From: Chersky-822 sp035553055
GTDB taxonomy: Bacteria; Actinomycetota; Actinomycetes; Streptosporangiales; Streptosporangiaceae
Length of the DNA: 30,257 bases
Assembly: GCA_035553055.1 (NCBI GenBank)
Contig: DATNEK010000187.1
Span: 1-30,257, forward strand
Direction of reading: 5' to 3'
Shown: piece by piece, positions 7,665 through 14,831 of the stretch
Numbering within the stretch: position 1 is the stretch's first letter
Layout: each line of letters starts with the position of its first letter
Translations under genes and position numbers: made by a program
Notes under the pieces: generated by a model
Told to the model about the DNA's origin: nothing
Database searches by the model: none
The model's input: only the letters and a program-made list of their open reading frames with translations

Positions 7665-8393
7665 TCACGGCCCGACCGCCTTGAGCGCCTCGTCTAGCGT
7701 GAACTTCCCGGCATAGAGCGCCTTTCCGACGATCGCGCCGGTCACGCCGGCCGGCACGAGCGCGGCGATCGCGCGCAGGTCATCAACCGACGACACGCCG
7801 CCGCTGGCGATCACCGGGCGATCGGTCAGCCCGCATACCTGACTGAGCAGGTCGAGGTTCGGCCCGGTCAGGGTGCCGTCCCTGGTCACGTCGGTCACCA
7901 CGTAACCAGCGCAGCCGTCAGCCTCAAGCCTGGCAAGCACCTCGACAAGCTCGCCGCCAAGGGTGGTCCAGCCCCTGGCGGCCAGCCTGGTGCCGCGCAC
8001 GTCGAGCCCGACGGCGATCCTTTCAGCGTGGCCGGCGATCACACGGCTGACCCAGTCCGGCTTTTCGAGCGCGGCGGTCCCGATGATCACTCGCTGGCAA
8101 CCCGTCGCCAGCGCGGCGGCGAGCGAGTCGTCGTCGCGTATGCCGCCCGATAGCTCCACCGCGACGTCAAGTCGCTTGATCACATCGGCCAGCAAGGCAG
8201 CGTTATTTCCCCGTCCGAATGCCGCGTCGAGGTCGACCAGGTGGATCCATTCCGCGCCCGCCCGCTGCCACGCAAGCGCGGCGTCAACCGGGTCGCCGTA
8301 TGAGGTCTCCGTGCCCGCCGCACCCTGTACCAGCCTTACCGCCTGGCCTGCGGCGACATCGACCGCGGGCAGCAGCACCAGGTGCGCGCTCAC
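7665..8393 (-). CDS. hisA: ProFAR isomerase, probably bifunctional HisA/TrpF (PriA)
   Basis: This (beta-alpha)8-barrel isomerase of 242 residues converts ProFAR to PRFAR. Visible motifs are the catalytic aspartate in LLPAVDVAAGQAVRLVQG, VELSGGIRDD, the second aspartate in YVVTDVTRDGTLTGPNL, and VIASGGVSS. In actinobacteria lacking trpF, this protein (PriA) also isomerises phosphoribosyl-anthranilate for tryptophan synthesis. The sequence fits PriA, but the dual role cannot be proven here because the trp genes are outside the window. The start overlaps the hisH stop by four bases (8390-8393), implying coupled translation. Confidence 0.94.
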   Translation of the reverse strand: MSAHLVLLPAVDVAAGQAVRLVQGAAGTETSYGDPVDAALAWQRAGAEWIHLVDLDAAFGRGNNAALLADVIKRLDVAVELSGGIRDDDSLAAALATGCQRVIIGTAALEKPDWVSRVIAGHAERIAVGLDVRGTRLAARGWTTLGGELVEVLARLEADGCAGYVVTDVTRDGTLTGPNLDLLSQVCGLTDRPVIASGGVSSVDDLRAIAALVPAGVTGAIVGKALYAGKFTLDEALKAVGP

Positions 8394-9028
8394 GTAATCG
8401 TCTCCAGCCAGTTCGCTAGCAGGGCGGCACCGGCGTCGCCCGATTTTTCCGGATGGAACTGGGTCGCTGACAGCGGGCCGTCCTCAACCGCCGCGACGAA
8501 CCGCTGCCCGTGTACCGCCCACGAGAGCAGCGGGAACCTGCCGTCGGCAGGCGCTTGCCACGACGTGACGCCGTAGGAGTGCACGAAATAGAACCGCTCG
8601 GTCGGGTTCATCCCGGCAAGCAGCCGACTCCCGGCTGGCGGGCAGACCGTGTTCCAGCCCATGTGCGGCAGCACGGGCGCGTCGAGCCTGCCGACGACCG
8701 CTCCCCACGCGCCGCAGCCAGCGGTCCGCTGGCCGTGCTCAAGCCCCTCGCTGAACAGCACCTGCATGCCCACGCAAATCCCGAGCACGGGCAGCGCCCT
8801 GGCCAGCCGCCAGGAGATGATCTCGTCGCCGCGTACGGCGCGCAGGCCAGCCATGCACGCGGCGAACGCGCCGACACCGGGCACGACCAGTCCGGCGGCG
8901 CTCATAGCAGCATCGGCGTCGGCGGTGACTTCGGCGTCGGCGCCGACCCGTTGCAGCGCCCGCATCGCCGAGCGGAGGTTGCCCGAACCGTAGTCAAGCA
9001 CGACGACTCGGGCACGACTCGGACTCAT
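8390..9028 (-). CDS. hisH: Imidazole glycerol phosphate synthase glutaminase subunit
   Basis: HisH is the class I glutamine amidotransferase that supplies ammonia to HisF. The protein has 212 residues. It shows VVLDYGSGNLRS at the N-terminus, the oxyanion region LVVPGVGAF, the nucleophile cysteine in LGICVGMQVLF, and the catalytic His/Glu pair in TQFHPEKSG near the end. It overlaps hisB (9025-9028) and hisA (8390-8393) by four bases each. All triad residues are present, so it should be active. Confidence 0.96.
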   Translation of the reverse strand: MSPSRARVVVLDYGSGNLRSAMRALQRVGADAEVTADADAAMSAAGLVVPGVGAFAACMAGLRAVRGDEIISWRLARALPVLGICVGMQVLFSEGLEHGQRTAGCGAWGAVVGRLDAPVLPHMGWNTVCPPAGSRLLAGMNPTERFYFVHSYGVTSWQAPADGRFPLLSWAVHGQRFVAAVEDGPLSATQFHPEKSGDAGAALLANWLETIT

Positions 9029-9621
9029 AGGACGCCTTTCGTGCTCGGGATGCCGGTAGCGCGCGGGTCTGGTGCCGCCGCCGCGCGCAGTGCCCTGGCG
9101 AACGCCTTGAACTGCGCCTCGACGATGTGATGCGGGTTGCGCCCTGACAGCACGGCGATGTGCACGCAGATCGCCGCGGTCGCGCCGAGAGTCTCGAAGA
9201 AATGCCTGGTCAAGGTCGTGTCGTAGGTGCCGATCAGCGGCGCCATGCCGTCTGGCTCGCTATGCACCACGTAGGGCCGGCCGGCCAGGTCAACAGCAGC
9301 CCTGACCAGGGCCTCGTCGAGCGGGATCAGCGCGTCCCCGAACCGGCGGATACCCGCCTTGTCGCCAAGTGCGTCCCGCAGCGCCTGCCCAAGCGTGATC
9401 GCGGTGTCCTCCACGGTGTGGTGGGCGTCGATCTCGATATCTCCTGTTGCCTTGACCCGCAAGTTGATCATGCCGTGCTTGGCTAGCTGGCCGAGCATGT
9501 GGTCGAAGAACGGCACGCCGGTCGACGTCTGCGCCTCGCCGGTGCCGTCGAGGTCCAGCTCGATCTCGACCTGGGTCTCCTTGGTAGCACGGCGCACGGA
9601 CGCCTTGCGCGCGAGCGTCAT
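9025..9621 (-). CDS. hisB: Imidazoleglycerol-phosphate dehydratase
   Basis: HisB dehydrates IGP to imidazole-acetol phosphate using a di-manganese site. This is the mono-functional form of 198 residues, without the histidinol-phosphatase domain found in enterobacteria. Motifs are GVPFFDHMLGQLAKHG, the metal ligands in DAHHTVEDTAITLGQAL, FGDALIPLDEAL, and the late NPHHIVEAQFKAFARAL. It overlaps the hisD-hisC ORF by four bases and hisH by four bases. The phosphatase step needs a separate enzyme (HisN type) that is not in this window. Confidence 0.96.
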   Translation of the reverse strand: MTLARKASVRRATKETQVEIELDLDGTGEAQTSTGVPFFDHMLGQLAKHGMINLRVKATGDIEIDAHHTVEDTAITLGQALRDALGDKAGIRRFGDALIPLDEALVRAAVDLAGRPYVVHSEPDGMAPLIGTYDTTLTRHFFETLGATAAICVHIAVLSGRNPHHIVEAQFKAFARALRAAAAPDPRATGIPSTKGVL

Positions 9622-12089
9622 GTCAATACCTCGTCGAGCGCGGTGCGGAACGCGTCAAGCTCGTCGTCCGTGCCGATCGTAACCCTGAGCCAACCAGGCG
9701 GACCGACCTCCCTGACCAGCACACCGCGATCGAGCAAGGCTTGCCAGACGGCGTGCCGGTCATCGAACGTGCCGAACAACACGAAGTTGGTATCTGAGTC
9801 CGCCGCACGAAGGCCGCGCCCGCGCAGCCAGCCGATGAGGTCGTCTCGTGCGGCGCTGAGCACGTGAACGCGCGCGAGCAACTCGTCGGCGTGCGCGAGA
9901 GCGGCCCGCGCGGTGGCCTGCGTCAGCGCGGACAGGTGATAAGGCAGCCTGACGACGGCCAGCCCGTCGACCACGTTCTTGTCAGCGGCGAGATAGCCGA
10001 CGCGAGCTCCGGCGAGCGCGAATGCCTTGGACATCGTGCGCACCACGACGAGCCTGGGGTAGCGCGGGAGCAGGTGAAGCGCGGTTCCGCCCTGGTCCCT
10101 GGCGAACTCACGGTAGGCCTCGTCGACCACCACCATGCCGGTGGCATGCGCGCACACCTGCTCTATCACCGGCAGCGGCATCGCCGTCCCTGTGGGGTTA
10201 TTAGGCGAGGTGAGGAAAATTAGATCGGGCTTGAACTCGGCGATCGCGGCCAGCGCTCGTTCGGCGTCGACGCTGAAGTCCTCAGACCGGGCAGCGCTTA
10301 TCCAGGTGGTGCACGTCGTTTTCGCGATGATCGGGTGCATCGAGTACGAGGGCTCGAAGCCAAGCGCGCTGCGTCCTGGGCCGCCGTAGGCCTGAAGGAG
10401 CTGCTGAATGATCTCGTTGGAGCCGTTGGCGGCCCAGACCTGTTCGGTCCCCAGACCGTGACCTAGGTAGTTCGCCAGATCGCCGCGCAACGCCACGGCG
10501 TCGCGGTCGGGGTACCTGTTGAGGTCGCTCGCAGCCGCCACGACCGCATCGGCGATAGCCCGCACGAGTTCCGCTGACGGCGGGAACGGGTTCTCGTTCG
10601 TGTTCAGCCTGGCCCTGGCGTGGACTTGAGGAGCGCCGTACGGAGTTCGGCCGACTAGGTCGGCGCGCAGGAGCGGCAGGCCTTCGCCACTAGCCTGTGG
10701 CTGGCTTGTCGCGGTTGACCCCATGGCGGTCTCCGTTGCTTGAGTTGCTTGAGTTGCTTGAGTTGCTTGGGGCTTGGCCGGTGGGGCTGGGACCCGGATG
10801 CGGACCGCGTTCACGTGTGCGGCCAGGTCTTCGGCCCCGCCGAGCGCGTCGATGTAAGGCGCCACCTCAGCCAGCGCCGGCTTGGTGCAGGTCACCACGT
10901 GGATGCCGCGCAGAAACGTCGTCACGGACAGGCCGCCGCTGTGCCGCGCCGTCCCTCCGGTGGGCAGCACGTGGTTCGAGCCCGCCAGGTAATCGCCGAG
11001 CGACACCGGCGCGTAGGGGCCGACGAAGATCGCGCCCGCGTTGCGCACCGCGCGGGCAAGCTCGGCGGCGCCCGCCGCCTGTATCTCCAGGTGCTCAGGC
11101 GCCCAGGCGTCGGCGACGGCGATAGCGACGGCCAGGTCGTCGACCAGCACGCAGCCTGACTGGCCTGCCAGTGCCGCCGCGATCCTGTCGGTGTGCCTTG
11201 CCGAGGGAACCTGACCAGCTAGTTCGGCGTCGACGTCGTCGGCCAGTCGCGGATCGGTGGTGATCAGCAGGCAGGCAGCGAGCGGGTCGTGCTCAGCCTG
11301 GGCGATCAGGTCAGCGGCGACGAACCTCGGATCGGCGGTATGGTCGGCGACGATCGCGACCTCGGTTGGCCCTGCCTCGGCGTCGGTGCTGACGACGCCG
11401 CGCAGCAGTCGTTTGGCGGCGGCCACGTACACGTTGCCCGGGCCGGTAATCGTGTCAACCGGCGCGCAGTATCGCGTGCCGTAACCGAGCATCGCGATCG
11501 CCTGCGCGCCCCCGGCCGCGTGCACTTCGGTGACGCCGAGCAGCTCGCACGCGGCCATGATCGCCGGGTGCGGCAGGCCGCCGAACTCCGGCCGTGGCGG
11601 CGAAGCCACCGCGATCTGGCCGACCCCGGCGACCTGAGCCGGTATCACGTTCATGACGACCGACGACGGATAGGCGACCAGGCCGCCTGGCACGTATACG
11701 CCGGCCCGGGATACCGGTACATAGCGCTCGGTCACCGAACTGCCGTCAGCGACCATCGTCACAGTCTCGGTCGGCAGCTGCGCCTGATGGACAACAGTGG
11801 CCCGCTTAGCCGCTTCGCTCAGCGCGGTGGCTACCTCCGGGTCAAGCGCGGCCAGCGCGGCCTTGAGCGCGTCGCGCGGCACCAGCGAGCTCTCCAGATC
11901 GACATTGTCGAACCTGATCGTGTACTCACGCACCGCGAGCGCGCCGCGTTCGCGCACGTCGTCGCACACCGGCTTGATGGCCAGGGCAGCAGCGGACACA
12001 TCGAGTTGGGCCCGCGGAAGCATGCGGGCAAGCCAGCGATCGCCGAGTTCGGCTGGCGGTCGTCCTCGTAGATCAAGCCTGGTGAGCAC
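9618..12089 (-). CDS. hisD-hisC: Fused histidinol dehydrogenase-histidinol-phosphate aminotransferase
   Basis: A single uninterrupted 823-codon frame encodes two histidine enzymes that are normally separate. Residues about 1-433 are HisD (NAD-dependent, zinc), with GPGNVYVAAAKR, EAGPTEVAIVAD, QAEHDPLAACLL and WAPEHLEIQA. Residues about 476-823 are HisC (PLP-dependent transaminase), with RLNTNENPFPPS, SPNNPTGTA, VDEAYREFA and the PLP lysine in RTMSKAFALAGARVGYL. Between them is a Pro/Ala-rich linker with four QAT repeats, encoded by a 9-bp tandem repeat. An in-frame ATG at 10724 (residue 456) has GGAG six bases upstream, so free HisC (368 residues, 9618-10724) could also be made. The GTG start is preceded by TAGGCT at leaderless spacing. 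A repeat-length assembly error would still keep frame if it were a multiple of 9 bp. Confidence 0.9.
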   Translation of the reverse strand: MLTRLDLRGRPPAELGDRWLARMLPRAQLDVSAAALAIKPVCDDVRERGALAVREYTIRFDNVDLESSLVPRDALKAALAALDPEVATALSEAAKRATVVHQAQLPTETVTMVADGSSVTERYVPVSRAGVYVPGGLVAYPSSVVMNVIPAQVAGVGQIAVASPPRPEFGGLPHPAIMAACELLGVTEVHAAGGAQAIAMLGYGTRYCAPVDTITGPGNVYVAAAKRLLRGVVSTDAEAGPTEVAIVADHTADPRFVAADLIAQAEHDPLAACLLITTDPRLADDVDAELAGQVPSARHTDRIAAALAGQSGCVLVDDLAVAIAVADAWAPEHLEIQAAGAAELARAVRNAGAIFVGPYAPVSLGDYLAGSNHVLPTGGTARHSGGLSVTTFLRGIHVVTCTKPALAEVAPYIDALGGAEDLAAHVNAVRIRVPAPPAKPQATQATQATQATETAMGSTATSQPQASGEGLPLLRADLVGRTPYGAPQVHARARLNTNENPFPPSAELVRAIADAVVAAASDLNRYPDRDAVALRGDLANYLGHGLGTEQVWAANGSNEIIQQLLQAYGGPGRSALGFEPSYSMHPIIAKTTCTTWISAARSEDFSVDAERALAAIAEFKPDLIFLTSPNNPTGTAMPLPVIEQVCAHATGMVVVDEAYREFARDQGGTALHLLPRYPRLVVVRTMSKAFALAGARVGYLAADKNVVDGLAVVRLPYHLSALTQATARAALAHADELLARVHVLSAARDDLIGWLRGRGLRAADSDTNFVLFGTFDDRHAVWQALLDRGVLVREVGPPGWLRVTIGTDDELDAFRTALDEVLT
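10722..10734 (-). promoter_or_regulatory. Internal ribosome-binding site and start for HisC
   Basis: On the minus strand GGAG (10731-10734) is followed by six bases and an in-frame ATG (10722-10724). The downstream protein would begin MGSTATSQPQ and contain the whole HisC domain. This looks like the remnant or still-working start of a formerly separate hisC gene inside the fusion. Confidence 0.5.
10735..10770. repeat. 9-bp tandem repeat, four units, in the HisD-HisC linker
   Basis: Four consecutive units of GTTGCTTGA (the last is GTTGCTTGG) encode QATQATQATQAT on the minus strand. The codons CAA and ACT are unusual for this high-GC DNA. The unit is three codons, so copy-number change keeps the fusion in frame. 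Confidence 0.9.
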
Positions 12090-12095
12090 CAGGCA

Positions 12096-12101
12096 AGCCT
12101 A
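12096..12101 (-). promoter_or_regulatory. Leaderless -10 box of the his operon
   Basis: TAGGCT on the minus strand, then six bases, then the GTG of hisD. This TANNNT-N6-start layout is the known signature of leaderless actinobacterial transcripts. No Shine-Dalgarno sequence is present. No his leader peptide or attenuator is visible. Confidence 0.55.
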
Positions 12102-12232
12102 ACCGGCACGGCATCACGGTCGCCGACGCCGCTACCCGACCGAGAGCGCTGACGTAGGCCACGCAGCGCCGGCCTGGGCTATCGGTTGCCGCAATGGCGG
12201 CGAGATTTCATTTTTGCGTCCTATACATTGCG

Positions 12233-12265
12233 GTTCGTCCTCGGCATGCTTTTAGTTCATAGGCA
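12233..12265 (+). promoter_or_regulatory. Possible PHO-box-like direct repeats
   Basis: Three phased 11-bp units lie just upstream of a secreted phosphoesterase: GTTCGTCCTCG, GCATGCTTTTA and GTTCATAGGCA. The first and third resemble the streptomycete PHO-box unit (GTTCA-type), while the middle is degenerate. A TATACA-like -10 is at 12222-12227. PhoP control is plausible for this kind of gene but unproven. Confidence 0.3.
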
Positions 12266-12294
12266 AGTGTGCACGGGCAAGGCAGGAGGCATTC

Positions 12295-13731
12295 GTGGCC
12301 GACCAGCAGGACATTCCCAGCGGCGACAGCATCGATGAGTCAGTCGAGCATGACGGGGCGACTACCAGGCGCGGCCTGCTCAAGGCCGGTCTTGTCGCCG
12401 GAGCGGCGGTCGGAGTGGGCGGCTGGCGGGCCGGTGCCGCGTCCGGGTCGGCCTGGCACCCGTCAGCCGCGCATCCGCGCAAGCCAGGATCACTGCCCTA
12501 TCCGAACCTGCCGACCGGCACGGACACGATCCCCAAGATCAAGCACATCGTCGTGCTGATGATGGAGAACCACTCCTACGACAACAGGCTCGGCATGCTG
12601 AAGCGGCCAGGCGCCGACGGCTTCCGCATCGGCAAGGACGGCAAGCCGACGGCCACCAACCCGTATAAGAACGGCGACATTCAGCACGCGTTCCGCATGC
12701 CGACCACCTGTCAGCTCAGCGGTCATCCGGCTCAGGACTGGCTGGCGAGCCACCAGCAGTTCGCGCAAGGCCATCTCGACGGGTTCGTGAAGTCAGGCAG
12801 CGGCCCGGTGTCGATGGGCTACTGGCAGTGGGCCGACCAGCCGTTCTACTACTCACTGGCGAAGATCTTCCCGATCGCTGACCGGTACTTCTGCTCCTTG
12901 CTCGGGCAGACCGACCCCAATCGCAGGTTCCTGATCTCAGGCACCTCGATGGGCATGGTCAATGACGACATCTCCATGGTCGGCCAGTACCCGAAGAACG
13001 GGACGATCTTCGACCGGCTCGATCACGCCAAGATCAGCTGGAAGAACTACTACAGCACGCTGTCCACCACAGAGCTTTACTTCAAGCTGTTCGAGAAGAA
13101 CGCCGGCAAGAAAGTCGTCAACATCAAGCACTTCTTCACCGACGCCGCGGCCGGCAAGCTGCCGAGCTTCTCCCTGGTCGACCCGGACTTCGAGGTCATG
13201 TCCGAGGAGAACCCGCAGAACGTCGCGGCCGGTGAGCAGTTCGCCGCCAAGGTCATCAACGCGGTGATGTCCGGCCCAGGCTGGGCGCACACGCTGCTGA
13301 TCTGGACCTACGACGAGCACGGCGGCTACTACGACCACGTGCGGCCGCCCCGGGCGCTGGCGCCTGACAACATCGCGCCCCAGGTTCCCAAGGGTCAGTC
13401 GAAGTACGAGGGCTTCACCAGGCTGGGGTTCCGTGTCCCGTTCGCGATCGTCTCACCGTGGGCGCGGCCGAATTACGTGTCCCACAAGGTGTTCGACCAC
13501 TCAAGCGTCTGCGCGCTCGTCGAGGCCAAGTGGAACCTGCCAGCGATGACCTTCAGGGACGCGAACGCGAACGTGATGCTCGACATGCTCGACCTGAGCA
13601 CGCCGGCTTTCGCCAAGCCGCCCAAGCTGGCCGAACCGCTGCTCACCATGCACCCGGTCAAGGCCGCCAGGTGCGACGTCGCCGGCCCAGGCAAGATCCC
13701 GCCGCCAGGCTCAGTCACCCCGAAGCCCTAG
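12295..13731 (+). CDS. Tat-exported phosphoesterase of the phospholipase C/acid phosphatase family
   Basis: This secreted hydrolase of 478 residues belongs to the PF04185-type phosphoesterase superfamily (non-specific phospholipase C, acid phosphatase AcpA). The N-terminus has a Tat signal: TTRRGLLKAG followed by a hydrophobic stretch and an Ala-rich region. The mature part shows HIVVLMMENHSYDN with the conserved Glu-Asn metal-site region, GQTDPNRRFLISGT, IWTYDEHGGYYDHV with its metal-binding Asp/Glu/His, RVPFAIVSPWA and FDHSSVCALVE. These are all in the usual order. GTG 12295 has AGGAGG five bases upstream. It stands alone, divergent from the his operon. It probably cleaves phospholipids or phosphate esters outside the membrane; substrate choice is unknown. 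Confidence 0.9.
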   Translation: MADQQDIPSGDSIDESVEHDGATTRRGLLKAGLVAGAAVGVGGWRAGAASGSAWHPSAAHPRKPGSLPYPNLPTGTDTIPKIKHIVVLMMENHSYDNRLGMLKRPGADGFRIGKDGKPTATNPYKNGDIQHAFRMPTTCQLSGHPAQDWLASHQQFAQGHLDGFVKSGSGPVSMGYWQWADQPFYYSLAKIFPIADRYFCSLLGQTDPNRRFLISGTSMGMVNDDISMVGQYPKNGTIFDRLDHAKISWKNYYSTLSTTELYFKLFEKNAGKKVVNIKHFFTDAAAGKLPSFSLVDPDFEVMSEENPQNVAAGEQFAAKVINAVMSGPGWAHTLLIWTYDEHGGYYDHVRPPRALAPDNIAPQVPKGQSKYEGFTRLGFRVPFAIVSPWARPNYVSHKVFDHSSVCALVEAKWNLPAMTFRDANANVMLDMLDLSTPAFAKPPKLAEPLLTMHPVKAARCDVAGPGKIPPPGSVTPKP

Positions 13732-13751
13732 TAGCGCCCTCAGCCCCCGCC

Positions 13752-13892
13752 GGAACGACGCGCTGGACCGCCGCTGTCGTTGGGTCGCGGTGTTGAACGA
13801 CACCACTGGGCACTTTGCTGCGGTGGGAACGACCGCGTTGGACAGTTGCTGTCGTTGGTTCCGGCGCGCGAACCGCAGCGTTGGACCAGTTG
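13752..13892. repeat. Degenerate repeats forming hairpins between convergent genes
   Basis: Four related units begin at 13752, 13795, 13826 and 13870, each starting GAACGAC or GAACCGC and continuing with TGGAC-like and GCTG-like parts. In units one and three, AACGAC pairs with GTCGTT 16-17 bases later, giving small hairpins. The block fills the space between the phosphoesterase and hisG stops and may serve both as terminator. Confidence 0.55.
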
Positions 13893-14768
13893 TTACTCGA
13901 TGATCTTGGAGATGGGGATTTCCAGGATGTCGCGGGCGCCAGCCGCGCGCAGGGCGGGGATCAGGGTGTTGACGCCGCGCTTGGGCACCACGGCCTCGAC
14001 GGCGTGCATGTCACCGCGAGCGAGTGAGGTGATCGTGGGCGATGACATAGCCGGCAACATGGCGGCCACGGCGGCGAGCTGAGAAGCGGACACGTTCAGC
14101 TTCACAAGCACGTTGCCGCGGGCCATGATCGCGCCGCGCAGCAGCAGGGCCACGTCCTCCATCGCCGCCCGCTTCGCGTCGTCAGCGTACGACGCGTGGT
14201 TCGCGATCAGCTCGGTGTAGCTGGTGAGCAATGTGTGCAGGATCCGCAGCCCGTTCCGGCGCAGCGACGACCCAGTCTCGGTCAAGTCGACGATCGCGTC
14301 GACGATGTCGGGCACCTTCGCTTCGGTCGCACCGTACGAAGGAGTGACGACGGCGCTGATCCCGTGCTCGGCCAGGAATTTCCTTGTCAGCTCGGGGAAC
14401 TCGGTCGAGACCCTGATCCCGGCCGGAAGGTCGGCAAGCGATTCCCAGCCCGAACTCGCCGGCACGGCCAGCACCACCCGCACCGGATCGGATGTGGCCT
14501 TGGAGTACGCGAGTTCTCCCAGCGACGCGACATCGGCACCAGTCTCGGTGATCCAGTCGCGACCGGTAATGCCGAAATCGAATAGCCCCTCGGCAACGTA
14601 AGTAGGGATCTCCTGCGGCCGCAAGAACCGCACCCTGTCGACACGCGGATCCTCGATGCTGGCGTGGTAGTCGCGCTCAGAGGCCCGCTGCACGGTGAGG
14701 TCCGCGGCATCGAAAAGGTCGAGCGTGGCCCGTTCGAGAGAGCCTTTGGGCAAGACGAGTGACAGCAC
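13893..14768 (-). CDS. hisG: ATP phosphoribosyltransferase (long form)
   Basis: HisG catalyses the first, feedback-controlled step of histidine synthesis, joining ATP and PRPP. At 291 residues it is the long form with a C-terminal ACT-like regulatory domain, so it needs no HisZ. The N-terminus LSLVLPKGSLERATLDLF, the FGITGRDWITETGAD segment, and the C-terminal part (VLVKLNVSASQLAAV, then AVVPKRGVNTLIPAL) fit the family. GTG 14768 is preceded by TAGGGT plus six bases, a leaderless layout. The usual actinobacterial partner hisE is absent; sbcC lies 63 bp upstream instead. The gene is separated from the other his genes by the phosphoesterase. Confidence 0.95.
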   Translation of the reverse strand: MLSLVLPKGSLERATLDLFDAADLTVQRASERDYHASIEDPRVDRVRFLRPQEIPTYVAEGLFDFGITGRDWITETGADVASLGELAYSKATSDPVRVVLAVPASSGWESLADLPAGIRVSTEFPELTRKFLAEHGISAVVTPSYGATEAKVPDIVDAIVDLTETGSSLRRNGLRILHTLLTSYTELIANHASYADDAKRAAMEDVALLLRGAIMARGNVLVKLNVSASQLAAVAAMLPAMSSPTITSLARGDMHAVEAVVPKRGVNTLIPALRAAGARDILEIPISKIIE

Positions 14769-14774
14769 GCCAGC

Positions 14775-14780
14775 ACCCTA
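14775..14780 (-). promoter_or_regulatory. Leaderless -10 box of hisG
   Basis: TAGGGT on the minus strand lies exactly six bases before the hisG GTG, matching the layout at hisD. This suggests hisG has its own promoter despite lying only 63 bp downstream of sbcC. Confidence 0.5.
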
Positions 14781-14831
14781 CCCGGCTGGTCCAAGCTATC
14801 CAGGCGCAGGTACGCAACCGCAGCGGCTCGC

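Noticed and set aside
10697..11159. Plus-strand frames with Leu/Ser-Cys repeats over the 9-bp repeat
   Set aside because: They are antisense translation of the HisD-HisC linker, with no independent support.
12090..12294. Histidine leader peptide/attenuator before hisD
   Set aside because: No run of His codons or terminator/antiterminator pair is visible, and the promoter appears leaderless.
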